DNA from: Gammaproteobacteria bacterium
Lineage (GTDB): Bacteria > Pseudomonadota > Gammaproteobacteria > Steroidobacterales > Steroidobacteraceae
Direction of reading: 5' to 3'
Length of the DNA stretch: 37,886 nucleotides
Assembly: GCA_016874295.1 (NCBI GenBank)
Contig: VGUH01000025.1
Span: 1 to 37,886 of the forward strand
Made by a program: the position numbers and the translations under genes. Within the stretch, counting starts at the first letter, position 1. Each line of letters starts with the position of its first letter. Below the pieces are notes generated by a model. That model was given only the letters and a program-made list of their open reading frames with translations. It was not told the DNA's origin and did no database searches. Of the stretch, positions 7,752-17,405 are shown piece after piece.

Positions 7752-8240
7752 CTACCGATAGGGCGAGTCCGCCGCCTTGTCGGCGGCGATCATCGTCTCG
7801 TACTTCTCGCCGATCGCGAGGAGCTTGTCCTTGGTCATGATGTTCTCGCCGCGGTTCTCCATGTGGTACTCGTGGATCCGCGTCTCGACGATCGCGTCGA
7901 CCGGGCAGGCCTCCTCGCAGAAACCGCAGTAGATGCACTTGAACAGGTCGATGTCGTAGCGCGTCGTGCGCCGCGTGCCATCCGGCCCGACGTCCGACTC
8001 GATCGTGATGGCGAGCGCCGGGCACACCGCCTCGCAGAGCTTGCAGGCGATGCAGCGCTCCTCCCCGTTCGGGTAGCGGCGCAGCGCGTGCAGCCCGCGG
8101 AAGCGGGCTGACTGCGGCGTCTTCTCTTCCGGGTAGTTCAGCGTCACCTTGGGCCGGAGGAAGTTCTTCGCCGTGACCCACAGGCCGCGCAGGAGCTCGG
8201 TAAGGAACAGCGTACGGAACATCGAGCGGTTGGAGTTCAT
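7752..8240 (-). CDS. nuoI: NADH-quinone oxidoreductase subunit I (2x[4Fe-4S])
   Basis: Peripheral-arm ferredoxin-type subunit carrying clusters N6a and N6b, which pass electrons toward NuoB and quinone. 162 residues. Two complete [4Fe-4S] motifs are visible, [12 protein letters not shown] and [12 protein letters not shown], each with its remote-cysteine CP partner. An amphipathic N terminus ([23 protein letters not shown]) contacts the membrane arm. Seven bp separate it from the nuoH stop. Confidence 0.97.
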   Translation of the reverse strand: MNSNRSMFRTLFLTELLRGLWVTAKNFLRPKVTLNYPEEKTPQSARFRGLHALRRYPNGEERCIACKLCEAVCPALAITIESDVGPDGTRRTTRYDIDLFKCIYCGFCEEACPVDAIVETRIHEYHMENRGENIMTKDKLLAIGEKYETMIAADKAADSPYR

Positions 8241-8247
8241 GACCGCC

Positions 8248-9324
8248 TCATGCCGCCCAAGGCCCGATGCCGCGCCAGGCGAGCACGCTCTCGACCGCGA
8301 TCCACAGCAGCGTAATCGGGATCAGCACCTTCCAGCCGAGGCGCATGATCTGGTCGTAGCGGTAGCGCGGGAACGTGGCGCGGACCCACAGGAAGACGAA
8401 CAGGAAGCAGCCGATCTTGAGGAACAGCCAGAAGAAGCTCGGCGCCGAATACCATGCGGCGTCCGCGGCATAACCCTGGAACGGCGACAGCCAGCCGCCG
8501 AAGAACAACACGGAGGTCAACGCGGAGATCAGGATCATGTTCGCGTATTCGGGCAGCACGAACAGGGTCGCAAATGCGGCACCCGAATACTCGACGTGGA
8601 AGCCTGCCACGATCTCGGACTCGCCCTCGGCGACGTCGAACGGGGCGCGGTTGGTCTCGGCCAGCCCGGAGACGAAGTAGACCAGGAACAGCGGAAACAG
8701 CCACCACACGTTCCAGCTCGCGAACCCGCCCTCCTGGGCGCGCACGATCGCGCCGAGGTTGAGGCTGCCCGCCGCCATCAGCACCCCGACCAGCGCGAAG
8801 CCCATGGCGATCTCGTAGGCGACCATCTGCGCCGCCGAGCGCATGGCGCCGAGGAAGGCGTACTTCGAGTTGCTCGCCCAGCCGGCCAGGATCACGCCGT
8901 ACACGCCGAGCGAGGTCAGCGCGAGCACGTACAGGAGGCCCGCGTCGACGTCCGCGAGCACGAATTCCGGCGAGAACGGGATCACGGCCCACGTCGCCAG
9001 CGCCGGCACCAGCACGATCAGCGGCGCCAGCAGGAACAGGAAGCGCGAGGCATGGCCGGGAACGATGATTTCCTTGAGCAGCAGCTTGATCACGTCGGCA
9101 AACGGCTGCGCGAGCCCGCGCAGGAACGGCAGGCCGAAGATCTCGATGCGGTTCGGCCCACGGCGCAGCTGCATGTAGCCGATCACCTTGCGCTCGGCGA
9201 GCGTCAGCATCGCGACCGCGACCACGACCGCGAGCAGGACGCCGACGATCTGCAGCGTGACGATGATCAGCGACTGCAGGTCCGGTGCGAGCAGGGCCCA
9301 GCGCTCGGCGAGGAAGTCAGGCAT
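8248..9324 (-). CDS. nuoH: NADH-quinone oxidoreductase subunit H
   Basis: Eight-helix membrane subunit that forms the quinone chamber with NuoB and NuoD, and the link between the hydrophilic and membrane arms. 358 residues from ATG 9324, which overlaps the nuoG stop in ATGA; a GTG one codon earlier (9327) is also possible. Conserved segments include [47 protein letters not shown] split around the charged loop, and the C-terminal [22 protein letters not shown]. All charged residues of the E-channel loop (ETNRAPFD…E-E) are retained. Confidence 0.96.
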   Translation of the reverse strand: MPDFLAERWALLAPDLQSLIIVTLQIVGVLLAVVVAVAMLTLAERKVIGYMQLRRGPNRIEIFGLPFLRGLAQPFADVIKLLLKEIIVPGHASRFLFLLAPLIVLVPALATWAVIPFSPEFVLADVDAGLLYVLALTSLGVYGVILAGWASNSKYAFLGAMRSAAQMVAYEIAMGFALVGVLMAAGSLNLGAIVRAQEGGFASWNVWWLFPLFLVYFVSGLAETNRAPFDVAEGESEIVAGFHVEYSGAAFATLFVLPEYANMILISALTSVLFFGGWLSPFQGYAADAAWYSAPSFFWLFLKIGCFLFVFLWVRATFPRYRYDQIMRLGWKVLIPITLLWIAVESVLAWRGIGPWAA

Positions 9325-11441
9325 CACTCAGCCCCCTGCCCGGCGCCGCGCGCCGCGCGGGTGCGCTGCAGCGCCGGCGCGCGCCGCACGATCGCGTCGA
9401 CGCCATAGATCCGCGGCCGCGACGTCGTGCCGCGGCGCTCGGCGCTCGCCGCGCGCGGGGTCGTGAACCGGCCACCGTAGGCAGCCGCGCCGGCGAGCCC
9501 CCTGAACTCGGCGAGCACGTCCGCGCTGCTTTCGTAGCCGAAACCCTCGAGCCCGAGCAGGTTGCCGAGTACGCGCAGGATCTTCCAGGCCGGCCGCGCC
9601 TCGCCCACCGGCTGCGCACAGCCGCGGAACTCCTGCCAGCGCCCTTCCGCGCTGACGTAGCTGCCCGAGGTCTCCGCGAACGTGCCCATCGGCAACAGGA
9701 CCTGGGCGAGCGCCATGGTCGACGGGTCGGCGTAGGGCGTGATTGCGATGAGCCGCCGGCAGGTCCCGAGCGAGCGCTCGGCACCCGGCAGACCGATGTC
9801 GTGCGCGGGCTCGATGCCGCCGAGCAGCAGGCAGGCGGCGAGCGGTGACTCGAGCATGCGCGCGAGATCGAGCCCCGGCTGCGGGTCGGGTCGGCCACCC
9901 GGCAGGCGATGCGGCAGCGCGCCCGCCAGCGACGTGCCGGCCGCGTTGCCGCCTTCCGGGAGGAAACCAAGCGTCGCGCCGGTTCTCGCCGCTAGGGCCG
10001 CTGCGGCAGCACGGATGTCGGCGAAGTGACTGTGACGCATGGCGACGCCACCCAGCACGATCGCACCGCGCCCGCCCGCCAGCGACTCGACGATCGCCTT
10101 GCCGGCAGCGGGCGGATTCGCGCCCGCGAGCGCGGCGAGTTCCGCGGCGATGTCCCCGGCGCCGACAATGGACTGCTGCAGGACCGGAAAGTGGCACTGC
10201 TGCGCCTCCGTCGACAGGAGGCTCACGCGGCAGCCGGCGAGCGCAGCCTTGCGCACGCGGTGCGCGACTATCGGCGCCTCTTCGCGCACGTGGCAACCCA
10301 CGAGCAGCAGGCCGCCGAGCCCGTCGATGGCGCGCAGCGCGATGCCGAGACCTGGATAGGCCGGGTCCCTCGCCTGGTCGGTGAAATCCAGCTGGTGCAG
10401 CCGCGAGTCGACGTTGTGCGAGCCGAGCCCGCGCGCGAGGCGCGCGAACAGGTAAGCCTCCTCGTTCGTCGAACCGGGCGCCGCGAGGAACCCGAGCCGG
10501 CCGGCGCCGCCCTCCGCGACCGCCGCGCGCAACAGCCCGGCCGCGGCCTCGAGCGCCGCCTCCCAGGTGGCGGGCTGCCAACGGCCCTCGACGCGCAGCA
10601 TCGGCTCGCGCAACCGGTCGGGCGCGTAGACTCCCTCGTACGAGAAGCGGTCGCGGTCGGCGATCCAGGTCTCGTTGATCTCCTCGTTCTCGCGCGGCAC
10701 GACGCGCATCAGGCGCCCGCGCAGCACGTGGCCGTAGAGGTTGGTTCCGGCCCCGTCGTGCGGCGACACGAGCGCGTGCTCGGTCATCTCCCAGGAGCGC
10801 GCGCGGTGCCTGAAGGGCTTGGAGTTGAGCGCGCCGACCGGGCACAGGTCGATGACGTTGCCCGACAGCTCGTGGTCCACGCTCTTCTCGATGAACGTGC
10901 CGATCTCCATGTCCTCGCCGCGCCCGGTCGCGCCGAGCTCCTGGAAACCCGCGATCTCGGCCGTGAAGCGCACGCAACGCGTGCAGTGGATGCAGCGGGT
11001 CATGTCGGTCGAGACGAGCGGGCCGAGGTTCCGGTCCCTGACCGTGCGCTTGCGCTCGTCGAAACGCGAGTTGGCGGCCCCGAAGTCGAGCGCGAGGTCC
11101 TGCAGCTCGCACTCGCCGCCCTGGTCGCAGATCGGGCAGTCGAGCGGATGGTTGATCAGCAGGAACTCCATGGTCGCCGTCTGCGCGGCGATGGCGCGCG
11201 GCGAGCGCGTGAAGACCTTCATGCCTTCGGTGACCGGCGTCGCGCAGGCGGGCAGCGGCTTCGGCGCCTTCTCGACCTCGACCAGGCACATGCGGCAGTT
11301 GGCGGCGATCGTGAGCTTCTCGTGGTAGCAGAAGCGCGGCACGTAGACGCCCGCCTGGTCGGTGAGCTGGATGATCATCTGGCCGTTGCGCGCCTTCAGC
11401 GGCCGGCCATCGACCTCGACGTTGACGACGTCGTCGCTCAT
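9324..11441 (-). CDS. nuoG: NADH-quinone oxidoreductase subunit G
   Basis: Largest peripheral-arm subunit, carrying the [2Fe-2S] cluster N1b and [4Fe-4S] clusters N4 and N5. Begins at ATG 11441, overlapping the nuoF stop. 705 residues, shorter than the 908 of E. coli but ordinary for xanthomonad-type NuoG. The N-terminal ferredoxin domain has [15 protein letters not shown] and a later CATP. The His-Cys3 motif [14 protein letters not shown] follows, then CIHCTRC…CPVGAL. From about residue 220 on it is a degenerate molybdopterin-oxidoreductase domain without catalytic features. The open frame to 12539 overlaps nuoF and is not coding. The C terminus is Arg/Ala-rich and less conserved. Confidence 0.95.
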   Translation of the reverse strand: MSDDVVNVEVDGRPLKARNGQMIIQLTDQAGVYVPRFCYHEKLTIAANCRMCLVEVEKAPKPLPACATPVTEGMKVFTRSPRAIAAQTATMEFLLINHPLDCPICDQGGECELQDLALDFGAANSRFDERKRTVRDRNLGPLVSTDMTRCIHCTRCVRFTAEIAGFQELGATGRGEDMEIGTFIEKSVDHELSGNVIDLCPVGALNSKPFRHRARSWEMTEHALVSPHDGAGTNLYGHVLRGRLMRVVPRENEEINETWIADRDRFSYEGVYAPDRLREPMLRVEGRWQPATWEAALEAAAGLLRAAVAEGGAGRLGFLAAPGSTNEEAYLFARLARGLGSHNVDSRLHQLDFTDQARDPAYPGLGIALRAIDGLGGLLLVGCHVREEAPIVAHRVRKAALAGCRVSLLSTEAQQCHFPVLQQSIVGAGDIAAELAALAGANPPAAGKAIVESLAGGRGAIVLGGVAMRHSHFADIRAAAAALAARTGATLGFLPEGGNAAGTSLAGALPHRLPGGRPDPQPGLDLARMLESPLAACLLLGGIEPAHDIGLPGAERSLGTCRRLIAITPYADPSTMALAQVLLPMGTFAETSGSYVSAEGRWQEFRGCAQPVGEARPAWKILRVLGNLLGLEGFGYESSADVLAEFRGLAGAAAYGGRFTTPRAASAERRGTTSRPRIYGVDAIVRRAPALQRTRAARGAGQGAE

Positions 11442-12742
11442 GCGACCGCCTGCGCAGGGGCGTCGACGATGCTGCGCCCGCCGTGCTCGACCATGTAGGC
11501 GAACTCGTGGCGAAAGTGCTTGAGGAAGCTCTGCACCGGCCAGGCGGCGGCATCGCCGAGGGCACAGATCGTGTGGCCCTCGATCTGGGTCGCGACCTGC
11601 ACCAAGAGGTCGAGGTCCGACATCTTGCCCTGCCCCGCGAGGATCCGGCGCAGCATTCGCGTGAGCCAGCCCGTGCCTTCGCGGCAGGGCGTGCACTGGC
11701 CGCAGGACTCCGCCATGTAGAAGCGCGAGATGCGCTCGAGCACGCGCACCATGCAGGTTGTCTCGTCCATCACGATCATCGCGCCGGTGCCGACGCTGCT
11801 GCCCGCCTTGCGCAGCGAGTCGTAGTCCATGGTGCAGTCGATGATGTTCGCCGCAGGCATCACCGGCACCGAGGAGCCTCCCGGGATGACGGCCTTGAGC
11901 TTGCGGCCCTTGCGCACCCCGCCGCAGATGTCGAGCAGCTCGCGGAACGGGATGCCCATCGGCAACTCGTAGTTGCCGGGCTTCTCGACGTGACCGGACA
12001 CCGAGAAGATCACGGTGCCCCCGGCATTCGGCACGCCGAGCTCGGCGAACCACTTGGCGCCGTTGCGCAGGATCGCGGGCACGGACGCGAATGACAGCGT
12101 GTTGTTGACGGTCGTCGGCTTGCCGTACAGGCCGAAGCTGGCCGGGAACGGCGGCTTGAAGCGCGGCTTGCCGGGCTTGCCCTCGAGCGACTCGAGCAGC
12201 GCGGTCTCTTCGCCGCAGATGTACGCGCCCGCGCCGGCGACGCCGTACAGGTCGAAGTCGATGCCCGTGCCCCGGATGTTCTTGCCGAGCAGACCCGCCG
12301 CGTAGGCTTCGGCGAGCGCGGCCTCGAAGCGCGGGACAGGCTCCGCGAGGAATTCCCCGCGGATGTAGTTGTAGCCGACGGTCGCGCCCATCGCATAGCC
12401 GCCGATGGCCATGCCCTCGATCACCGAGTGCGGGTTGTAGCGCAGGATGTCGCGGTCGTGGCAGGTGCCCGGTTCGCTTTCGTCCGAGTTGCAGACCACG
12501 TACTTCTGGCCCGGGGCGTTGCGCGGCATGAAGCTCCACTTCACGCCGGTGGGAAAGCCCGCGCCGCCGCGGCCGCGCAGGCCAGAGGCCTTCACCTCCT
12601 CGATGATCGCCTCGCGCGGCGTCTTCTCCGCGAGAATCCTGCGCCAGGCACGGTAGCCCTCGAACTTCTCGTACACCGGCAGCGTCCAGCTCTCGGCATG
12701 CGCGAGCGGTTCGAAGACGACCTGGTTCATGGCGCGCGCCAT
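11438..12742 (-). CDS. nuoF: NADH-quinone oxidoreductase subunit F (NADH/FMN-binding)
   Basis: Flavoprotein subunit that takes electrons from NADH to FMN and cluster N3. 434 residues from ATG 12742 (MARAMNQ…); an internal ATG at 12730 is the alternative, and the frame upstream overlaps nuoE. Visible features: the FMN-binding stretch [31 protein letters not shown], the NADH region [20 protein letters not shown], and the [4Fe-4S] ligand motif [15 protein letters not shown] with a later cysteine in HTICALGD. It starts three nt after the nuoE stop. Confidence 0.96.
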   Translation of the reverse strand: MARAMNQVVFEPLAHAESWTLPVYEKFEGYRAWRRILAEKTPREAIIEEVKASGLRGRGGAGFPTGVKWSFMPRNAPGQKYVVCNSDESEPGTCHDRDILRYNPHSVIEGMAIGGYAMGATVGYNYIRGEFLAEPVPRFEAALAEAYAAGLLGKNIRGTGIDFDLYGVAGAGAYICGEETALLESLEGKPGKPRFKPPFPASFGLYGKPTTVNNTLSFASVPAILRNGAKWFAELGVPNAGGTVIFSVSGHVEKPGNYELPMGIPFRELLDICGGVRKGRKLKAVIPGGSSVPVMPAANIIDCTMDYDSLRKAGSSVGTGAMIVMDETTCMVRVLERISRFYMAESCGQCTPCREGTGWLTRMLRRILAGQGKMSDLDLLVQVATQIEGHTICALGDAAAWPVQSFLKHFRHEFAYMVEHGGRSIVDAPAQAVA

Positions 12743-12744
12743 GG

Positions 12745-13248
12745 CTACTTGATCCCGTCCAGCACCTTGATCGCCGACTCCGGCGTCAGGTTCTCGTGGT
12801 ACACGTGGTCCACCATCATCATCGGCGCATTGTTGCAGGCGGCGAGGCACTCCTCCTCGCGCTTCAGATAAATGCGGCCGTCCGGCGTGCTCTCCCCGGT
12901 CCTGATGCCGAGGTACCGCTCGACGGCGGCGACGAGCTCGTCCGAGCCGCGCAGCATGCAGCTGATGTTGGTGCAGATCGAGACATGCACCCGCCCGCAG
13001 GGCCGGGTCTCGAACATTGAATAGAAGCTCGCGACTTCGTACACCTGGACCGGCGGCAGACCGATGTACTCCGCGACCGCGTCCATCAGCGGCACCGTCA
13101 GGTAGCCGCCGTTCTGGTGCTGCGCCTCGCGCAGCGCCGCGATCACCGCCGAGCGGCGCCGCTCCGGCGGGAACCGGGCCAGCCAGCGGTCGATCTCGTG
13201 CCGCGTGTGTTCGCTGAGCGTGCCCGCCGCCGCGCCATGCGCGCTCAC
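12745..13248 (-). CDS. nuoE: NADH-quinone oxidoreductase subunit E ([2Fe-2S])
   Basis: Thioredoxin-fold subunit holding the off-path [2Fe-2S] cluster N1a next to NuoF FMN. 167 residues from GTG 13248, whose GTGA overlaps the nuoD stop. The four cluster ligands are seen as CTNISC and CLAAC (…[16 protein letters not shown]). The N-terminal helical bundle ([19 protein letters not shown]… then HQNGGYL) is typical. The longer open frame to 13650 lies in another frame of nuoD and is not coding. Confidence 0.95.
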   Translation of the reverse strand: MSAHGAAAGTLSEHTRHEIDRWLARFPPERRRSAVIAALREAQHQNGGYLTVPLMDAVAEYIGLPPVQVYEVASFYSMFETRPCGRVHVSICTNISCMLRGSDELVAAVERYLGIRTGESTPDGRIYLKREEECLAACNNAPMMMVDHVYHENLTPESAIKVLDGIK

Positions 13249-14498
13249 CGGTCGATCTCCCCGAACACGATGTCCATGGTCCCGATCATGGCGACGACGT
13301 CCGCCAGCATGTGGCCGCGGGTCAACTCGTCCATCGCCGCGAGATGGGCGAAGCCGGGGGCGCGGCATTTCACGCGGTACGGCTTGTTCGCGCCGTCCGA
13401 GACGAGCCACACGCCGAACTCGCCCTTCGGTGCCTCGACCGCCGCGTACGTCTCGCCCTCCGGCACGCAATAGCCTTCGGTGAAGAGCTTGAAGTGATGG
13501 ATCAGCGATTCCATGTCGTCCTTCATCTCGCCGCGCCGCGGGGGCGTCAGCTTGTGGTCGTCGAGCATCACCGGGCCGCGGTTGGCGCGCAGCCATTCGA
13601 CGCACTGGCGGATGATCCGGTTCGACTGGCGCAACTCCGCGATCCGGCACAGGTAGCGGTCATAGCAGTCGCCATTCACGCCCACGGGCACGTCGAAGTC
13701 GACCCGGTCGTAGGCGGCGTACGGCTGCTTCTTGCGCAGGTCCCAGGCGATCCCTGAGCCGCGCAGCATCGGCCCGGTGAAGCCGAGCTGCAGCGCCCGT
13801 TCCGGCGTGACGACGCCGATATTGACGGTGCGTTGCTTCCAGATCCGGTTATCGGTCAGGAGCGTCTCGTATTCGTCGACGCAGGCCGGAAACCTGTCCG
13901 TGAAGTCGGCGATGAAGTCGAGCAGCGACCCCGCGCGCGCGGCGTTCCGCCGTTTCAGGTCGGCGGCGCTGCGGCCCTTCGCCTCCTGGTACTGCGGCAT
14001 GGCGTCCGGGAGGTCGCGGTACACCCCGCCCGGGCGGTAATACGTCGCGTGCATGCGCGTCCCCGAGACCGCCTCGTAGCAGTCCATGAGGTCCTCGCGC
14101 TCGCGGAACGCGTACAGGAACACGGTCATCGCACCGATGTCGAGCGCGTGCGAACCGATCCACATCAGGTGGTTCAGGATGCGCGTCATCTCATCGAACA
14201 TCGTGCGGATGTACTGCGCGCGCTCCGGCGCCTCGATGCCGAGCAGCCTCTCGATCGCGCGCACGTAGGCGTGCTCGTTGCACATCATCGACACGTAGTC
14301 GAGGCGATCCATGTAGCCGATCGACTGGTTGAACGGCTTCGACTCCGCCAGCTTCTCGGTCGCCCGGTGCAGCAGGCCGATGTGCGGATCGGCCTTCTGG
14401 ATCACCTCGCCGTCCATCTCGAGCACCAGGCGCAGCACGCCGTGCGCAGCCGGGTGCTGCGGACCGAAGTTCAGCGTGAAGTTCTGGAACTCAGGCAT
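13245..14498 (-). CDS. nuoD: NADH-quinone oxidoreductase subunit D
   Basis: 49-kDa-type subunit that forms the quinone site with NuoB; evolutionarily related to [NiFe]-hydrogenase large subunits but lacking the metal cysteines. 417 residues, ATG 14498. Conserved blocks: [20 protein letters not shown] (quinone-site His), [53 protein letters not shown], and the C-terminal DIVFGEIDR. It is separate from NuoC here, unlike the fused NuoCD of E. coli, and overlaps nuoC by eight nt. Confidence 0.97.
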   Translation of the reverse strand: MPEFQNFTLNFGPQHPAAHGVLRLVLEMDGEVIQKADPHIGLLHRATEKLAESKPFNQSIGYMDRLDYVSMMCNEHAYVRAIERLLGIEAPERAQYIRTMFDEMTRILNHLMWIGSHALDIGAMTVFLYAFREREDLMDCYEAVSGTRMHATYYRPGGVYRDLPDAMPQYQEAKGRSAADLKRRNAARAGSLLDFIADFTDRFPACVDEYETLLTDNRIWKQRTVNIGVVTPERALQLGFTGPMLRGSGIAWDLRKKQPYAAYDRVDFDVPVGVNGDCYDRYLCRIAELRQSNRIIRQCVEWLRANRGPVMLDDHKLTPPRRGEMKDDMESLIHHFKLFTEGYCVPEGETYAAVEAPKGEFGVWLVSDGANKPYRVKCRAPGFAHLAAMDELTRGHMLADVVAMIGTMDIVFGEIDR

Positions 14499-15177
14499 CT
14501 CCGCCCGCCCCTGGCGCGCCGGGATCGCGTCCCTTGCGGATGACTTTCGGCACCGTGACGCGCGGCACGATGCTGACCGGTTCGTTCACCACGCGCCCGC
14601 GCGACGGGTCGTAGCGCACTTCGACGTGCCCGGACAGCGGAAAGTCCTTGCGGAACGGGTGGCCGATGAAGCCGTAGTCGGTGAGGATCCGGCGCAGGTC
14701 CGGGTGGCCGCGGAACAGGATACCGTACAGGTCGAAGGCCTCGCGCTCGTACCAATCGGCCGACGTCCACACACCGGACACCGAATCGATCATCGGCGGT
14801 TCGCCCGCCGTACAGCGGCAACGCACGCGCAGACGGGTATTCCGCGAGACCGACAGCAGCTGGTAGGAGACCGCGAAGCGGCCCGCGCTCGCGGGCGCCT
14901 CGGCGCGCGGCGGCCGCTCAACACCGCGACTGAAGCCGGTCGAGGTCGCCTCGGTCGTCGCCCACTCGGCCCGGCCATAGTCGAGATAGTCGATGCCCGA
15001 CAGGTCGATGAGCTGCTCGAATGCGAGCCCGGGTGCGTCGCGCAGCTCCCTGCAGACGGCGACGAGGTCGGCCGGGGCCACTTCGATCGCGATCTCGCCC
15101 GGCAGCGCCGTGAGCCGCGTGGCTCGCTCGCCGATCCGGGACACCAAGGCTTCCGCGGTCGCTTCGACGCGCGTCAT
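14491..15177 (-). CDS. nuoC: NADH-quinone oxidoreductase subunit C
   Basis: 30-kDa-type peripheral-arm subunit that scaffolds NuoD and NuoI. 228 residues from ATG 15177. The family core [20 protein letters not shown] and [20 protein letters not shown] is intact. Between about residues 70 and 100 there is a loop ([20 protein letters not shown]) which I read as an ordinary lineage insertion, not a frameshift, because both flanks are in frame and conserved. It overlaps nuoB by four nt (ATGA). Confidence 0.95.
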   Translation of the reverse strand: MTRVEATAEALVSRIGERATRLTALPGEIAIEVAPADLVAVCRELRDAPGLAFEQLIDLSGIDYLDYGRAEWATTEATSTGFSRGVERPPRAEAPASAGRFAVSYQLLSVSRNTRLRVRCRCTAGEPPMIDSVSGVWTSADWYEREAFDLYGILFRGHPDLRRILTDYGFIGHPFRKDFPLSGHVEVRYDPSRGRVVNEPVSIVPRVTVPKVIRKGRDPGAPGAGGDA

Positions 15178-15683
15178 GCAGGACTGCGCGCGATGGTGCT
15201 GGTGCGGCGGATCTTGTCCTGCAGTTGCAGGATGCCGAAGACCAGCGCCTCCGCGGTCGGCGGGCAGCCGGGCACGTACACGTCGACCGGCACGATGCGG
15301 TCGCAGCCGCGCACGACGGCATACGAATAATGGTAGTAGCCGCCGCCGTTCGCGCAGGATCCCATCGAGATGACCCAGCGCGGCTCGGGCATCTGGTCGT
15401 AGACCTTACGCAGTGCAGGCGCCATCTTGTTGACCAGCGTGCCTGCCACGATCATGACGTCCGACTGGCGCGGGCTGCCGCGGAACACGACGCCGAAGCG
15501 GTCGAGGTCATAGCGCGCGGCGCCCGCGTGCATCATTTCGACCGCGCAGCAGGCGAGGCCGAAGGTCATCGGCCACAGCGAGCCGGTACGCGCCCAGTTC
15601 ATCAGGTTGTCGACCGTCGTGGTCACGAACCCGCGGCCCTGCACGACGGGCGCGAGCTCCGGGGCGGCTTCCGTCAATCCCAT
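15174..15683 (-). CDS. nuoB: NADH-quinone oxidoreductase subunit B
   Basis: PSST-type subunit holding the terminal [4Fe-4S] cluster N2 that reduces quinone. 169 residues from ATG 15683, chosen because GAAAGGGG stands seven nt upstream; an in-frame ATG at 15704 lacks a good site. Cluster ligands are the tandem cysteines in [10 protein letters not shown], then Cys in [12 protein letters not shown] and in [11 protein letters not shown]. It overlaps the nuoA end by 10 nt, so the two are translationally coupled. Confidence 0.96.
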   Translation of the reverse strand: MGLTEAAPELAPVVQGRGFVTTTVDNLMNWARTGSLWPMTFGLACCAVEMMHAGAARYDLDRFGVVFRGSPRQSDVMIVAGTLVNKMAPALRKVYDQMPEPRWVISMGSCANGGGYYHYSYAVVRGCDRIVPVDVYVPGCPPTAEALVFGILQLQDKIRRTSTIARSPA

Positions 15684-16030
15684 TCGAGCGCCCCTTTCTT
15701 CCATTCGTAGACGAATCCGACTACCAGCACGGCGAGGAACACGCCCATCGACGCGAGCCCGAATCCGCCGATCGCGTCGAGCGACACGGCCCAGGGAAAG
15801 AGGAACGCGATCTCGAGGTCGAAAATGATGAACAGGATCGCGACCAGGTAGTAGCGGACGTCAAACTTGGTGCGCGAATCGGCGAAGGCCTCGAAGCCGC
15901 ATTCGTACGGCGAGACTTTCTCGCCGTCCGGCCGCCGCGGGCCGAGCAGCCAGCCCGCCGCGAGCAGCACAAGGCCGAAGCCGCCGGCGACCGCGAGAAA
16001 AACCAGGGTGGGCAGGTAGTTATCGAGCAA
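15674..16030 (-). CDS. nuoA: NADH-quinone oxidoreductase subunit A
   Basis: Three-helix membrane subunit of complex I near the quinone chamber. Conserved loop [10 protein letters not shown] and [20 protein letters not shown] are present. I place the start at TTG 16030 (protein [11 protein letters not shown]…, 118 residues) because conserved sequence begins there. The in-frame ATG at 16078 would add a 16-residue Arg-rich tail encoded by a hairpin. No strong ribosome site is visible before TTG, so the start is the least certain part. It is the first gene of the nuo operon, about 105 bp after tRNA-Leu. Confidence 0.88.
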   Translation of the reverse strand: MLDNYLPTLVFLAVAGGFGLVLLAAGWLLGPRRPDGEKVSPYECGFEAFADSRTKFDVRYYLVAILFIIFDLEIAFLFPWAVSLDAIGGFGLASMGVFLAVLVVGFVYEWKKGALEWD

Positions 16031-16032
16031 GT

Positions 16033-16072
16033 CCGGTCGCTCTCGCAGGCGGGACAGGGTCCCGCAGACCGG
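16033..16072 (-). promoter_or_regulatory. Structured leader hairpin in front of nuoA
   Basis: A nested inverted repeat: outer arms CCGGTC/GACCGG (16033-16038 with 16067-16072) enclose a perfect 7-bp stem GCGGGAC-AGG-GTCCCGC (16049-16065). In the transcript the outer 3' arm ends two nt before the TTG start of nuoA, so folding would cover the initiation region. There is no T-run after it, so it does not look like a terminator. Confidence 0.5.
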
Positions 16073-16076
16073 CCGC

Positions 16077-16082
16077 ATTGTA
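16077..16082 (-). promoter_or_regulatory. Possible -10 box of a nuo promoter
   Basis: On the minus strand TACAAT (5/6 match) lies 47 nt before the nuoA TTG start. A convincing -35 box at 16-18 bp is not visible (CCCAAG/TCCCAA occupy the place), so this is weak. If real, transcription would begin near 16070, just before the leader hairpin, and the ATG at 16078 could not be the nuoA start. Confidence 0.3.
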
Positions 16083-16135
16083 ACCGCCCGTGAGGTCGCT
16101 TGGGACCCCGGCGGCGCTCAGGCTGGGACCAGGAA

Positions 16136-16220
16136 TGGTGCCGACGGTCGGACTCGAACCGACACGAGTTTCCCCACTAACCCCTCAAGCTAGCGCGTCT
16201 ACCAATTCCGCCACGTCGGC
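16136..16220 (-). tRNA. tRNA-Leu (GAG)
   Basis: An 85-nt class II tRNA with encoded CCA. Acceptor GCCGACG/CGTCGGC; anticodon arm CTAGC-TTGAGGG-GTTAG gives anticodon GAG, reading CUC/CUU leucine codons; long variable arm TGGGGAAACTC; T arm TGTCGGTTCGAGTCCGACC. It lies 24 nt after secG with no room for a separate terminator, so it is probably cut from the secG transcript, as in the secG-leuU arrangement of enterics. Confidence 0.96.
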
Positions 16221-16244
16221 ACAGAATTCGATCAGGTCTTCCGC

Positions 16245-16613
16245 TCACTGCCCGTCCGGCTGAGGCGGCTCGGCGGGCGCACTATCCGGCAGGGCCGGAA
16301 CCGCACCGGCATCGACACCCGACGCGGGCGCCGGTTCCGTGACCACGGTGTCCACGATGCTCTTCGGGCCCTCGTCGCGCGGCCTGGTTGCGTACCAAGC
16401 GAGCGACATGCTGGTCAGGAAGAAAAGCGTCGCGAGCACCGCGGTCAGCTTCGAGAAGAATGTCGCCGAACCGCGCGCACCGAACACGGTGCCCGAAGCG
16501 CCCGAACCGAATCCCGCGCCCGCGTCCGCGCCCTTGCCGCGCTGCAGGAGCACGAGTGCGACGATCGCGAAGCACAGCAGACCGTGCAGCAACACAATCA
16601 GGTTCTGAAGCAT
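16245..16613 (-). CDS. secG: Preprotein translocase subunit SecG
   Basis: Accessory subunit of the SecYEG translocon that assists SecA-driven export. 122 residues. Two membrane helices flank a glycine-rich loop: LIVLLHGLLCFAIVALVLLQ, then RGKGADAGAGFGSGASGTVF and FFSKLTAVLATLFFLTSMSL. The acidic, Ala/Pro-rich C-terminal tail of about 40 residues is typical of proteobacteria. It lies 24 bp after tpiA and immediately before tRNA-Leu. Confidence 0.95.
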   Translation of the reverse strand: MLQNLIVLLHGLLCFAIVALVLLQRGKGADAGAGFGSGASGTVFGARGSATFFSKLTAVLATLFFLTSMSLAWYATRPRDEGPKSIVDTVVTEPAPASGVDAGAVPALPDSAPAEPPQPDGQ

Positions 16614-16637
16614 GTCCGTTTCGCCAGGTCCAGTTCG

Positions 16638-17405
16638 TCAGCGGTCGGCGGCGGCGCAGATGGCGGCGAATTCGTCCGCCTTGAGCGAGGCCCCGCCGAT
16701 CAGCCCACCGTCCACGTCGGGCATCGCGAACAGCTCCGCGGCATTCGCCGCCTTGACGCTGCCCCCGTAAAGGACCCGAAGGGAAGCAGCAATTGTAGCA
16801 TCATTCTCGGCAATACGGCCGCGGATCAGCGCATGGACCTCCTGCGCCTGTGCCGGGCTCGCGGTGAGGCCGGTCCCGATGGCCCAGACCGGCTCGTACG
16901 CGACCACGGCGCGGCCAAAAGCCGGAACGCCTGCGGCGCCCAGCACGGCGTCGAGCTGGCGCAGGATGACTGTACGGGTCGCGTCCCGCTCGCGCTCCGC
17001 GAGTGACTCACCAACGCACAGGATCGGCACGAGCGCATGGCGGCCCGCAGCCAGGAACTTGCGCGCAACGAGGTCGTCGCTTTCCGCGTAGAGGGCACGC
17101 CGCTCGGAATGGCCGACGATGACGTAACGACAGCCCGCGTCCGCGAGCATCGCCGCTGATACCTCCCCGGTGTACCCGCCCTGCTCTTCCGCGCAGGCAT
17201 CCTGGGCGCCGAGCCCGATCCGGCTGCCCTCCAGCCGTCGGCGCGCTTCCTCGAGGTGCACGAATGGCGGGCAGACGACCGCCTCGGACGAGCCGGTGCC
17301 CACGCCGCGCGCCACGAGCTCGTTGATCAAGCACGCGGCATCCGCGCGGCTGCCGTGCATCTTCCAGTTGCCCGCGACGAGCGGCCGGCGGCTGGCCGGA
17401 TTCAT
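16638..17405 (-). CDS. tpiA: Triosephosphate isomerase
   Basis: Cytosolic glycolytic enzyme interconverting dihydroxyacetone phosphate and glyceraldehyde 3-phosphate. A TIM barrel of 255 residues (family usual about 250). The catalytic set is complete: Asn13/Lys15 in AGNWKMH, electrophile His99 in VGHSERR, base Glu171 in AYEPVWAIGTG, and phosphate loop YGGSVKAANA with GLIGGASL near the C terminus. The ATG at 17405 overlaps the glmM stop (ATGA). Confidence 0.97.
   Translation of the reverse strand: MNPASRRPLVAGNWKMHGSRADAACLINELVARGVGTGSSEAVVCPPFVHLEEARRRLEGSRIGLGAQDACAEEQGGYTGEVSAAMLADAGCRYVIVGHSERRALYAESDDLVARKFLAAGRHALVPILCVGESLAERERDATRTVILRQLDAVLGAAGVPAFGRAVVAYEPVWAIGTGLTASPAQAQEVHALIRGRIAENDATIAASLRVLYGGSVKAANAAELFAMPDVDGGLIGGASLKADEFAAICAAADR

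Noticed and set aside
9324-12539. A 1071-residue NuoG with a long N-terminal extension
   Set aside because: The upstream part lies in a different frame of nuoF and is Arg/Ala-rich; the ferredoxin domain begins properly at ATG 11441, overlapping the nuoF stop.
14900-15000. Frameshift or insertion damage in nuoC
   Set aside because: The Pro/Ala-rich loop is in frame between conserved blocks and reads as a normal lineage-specific insertion.
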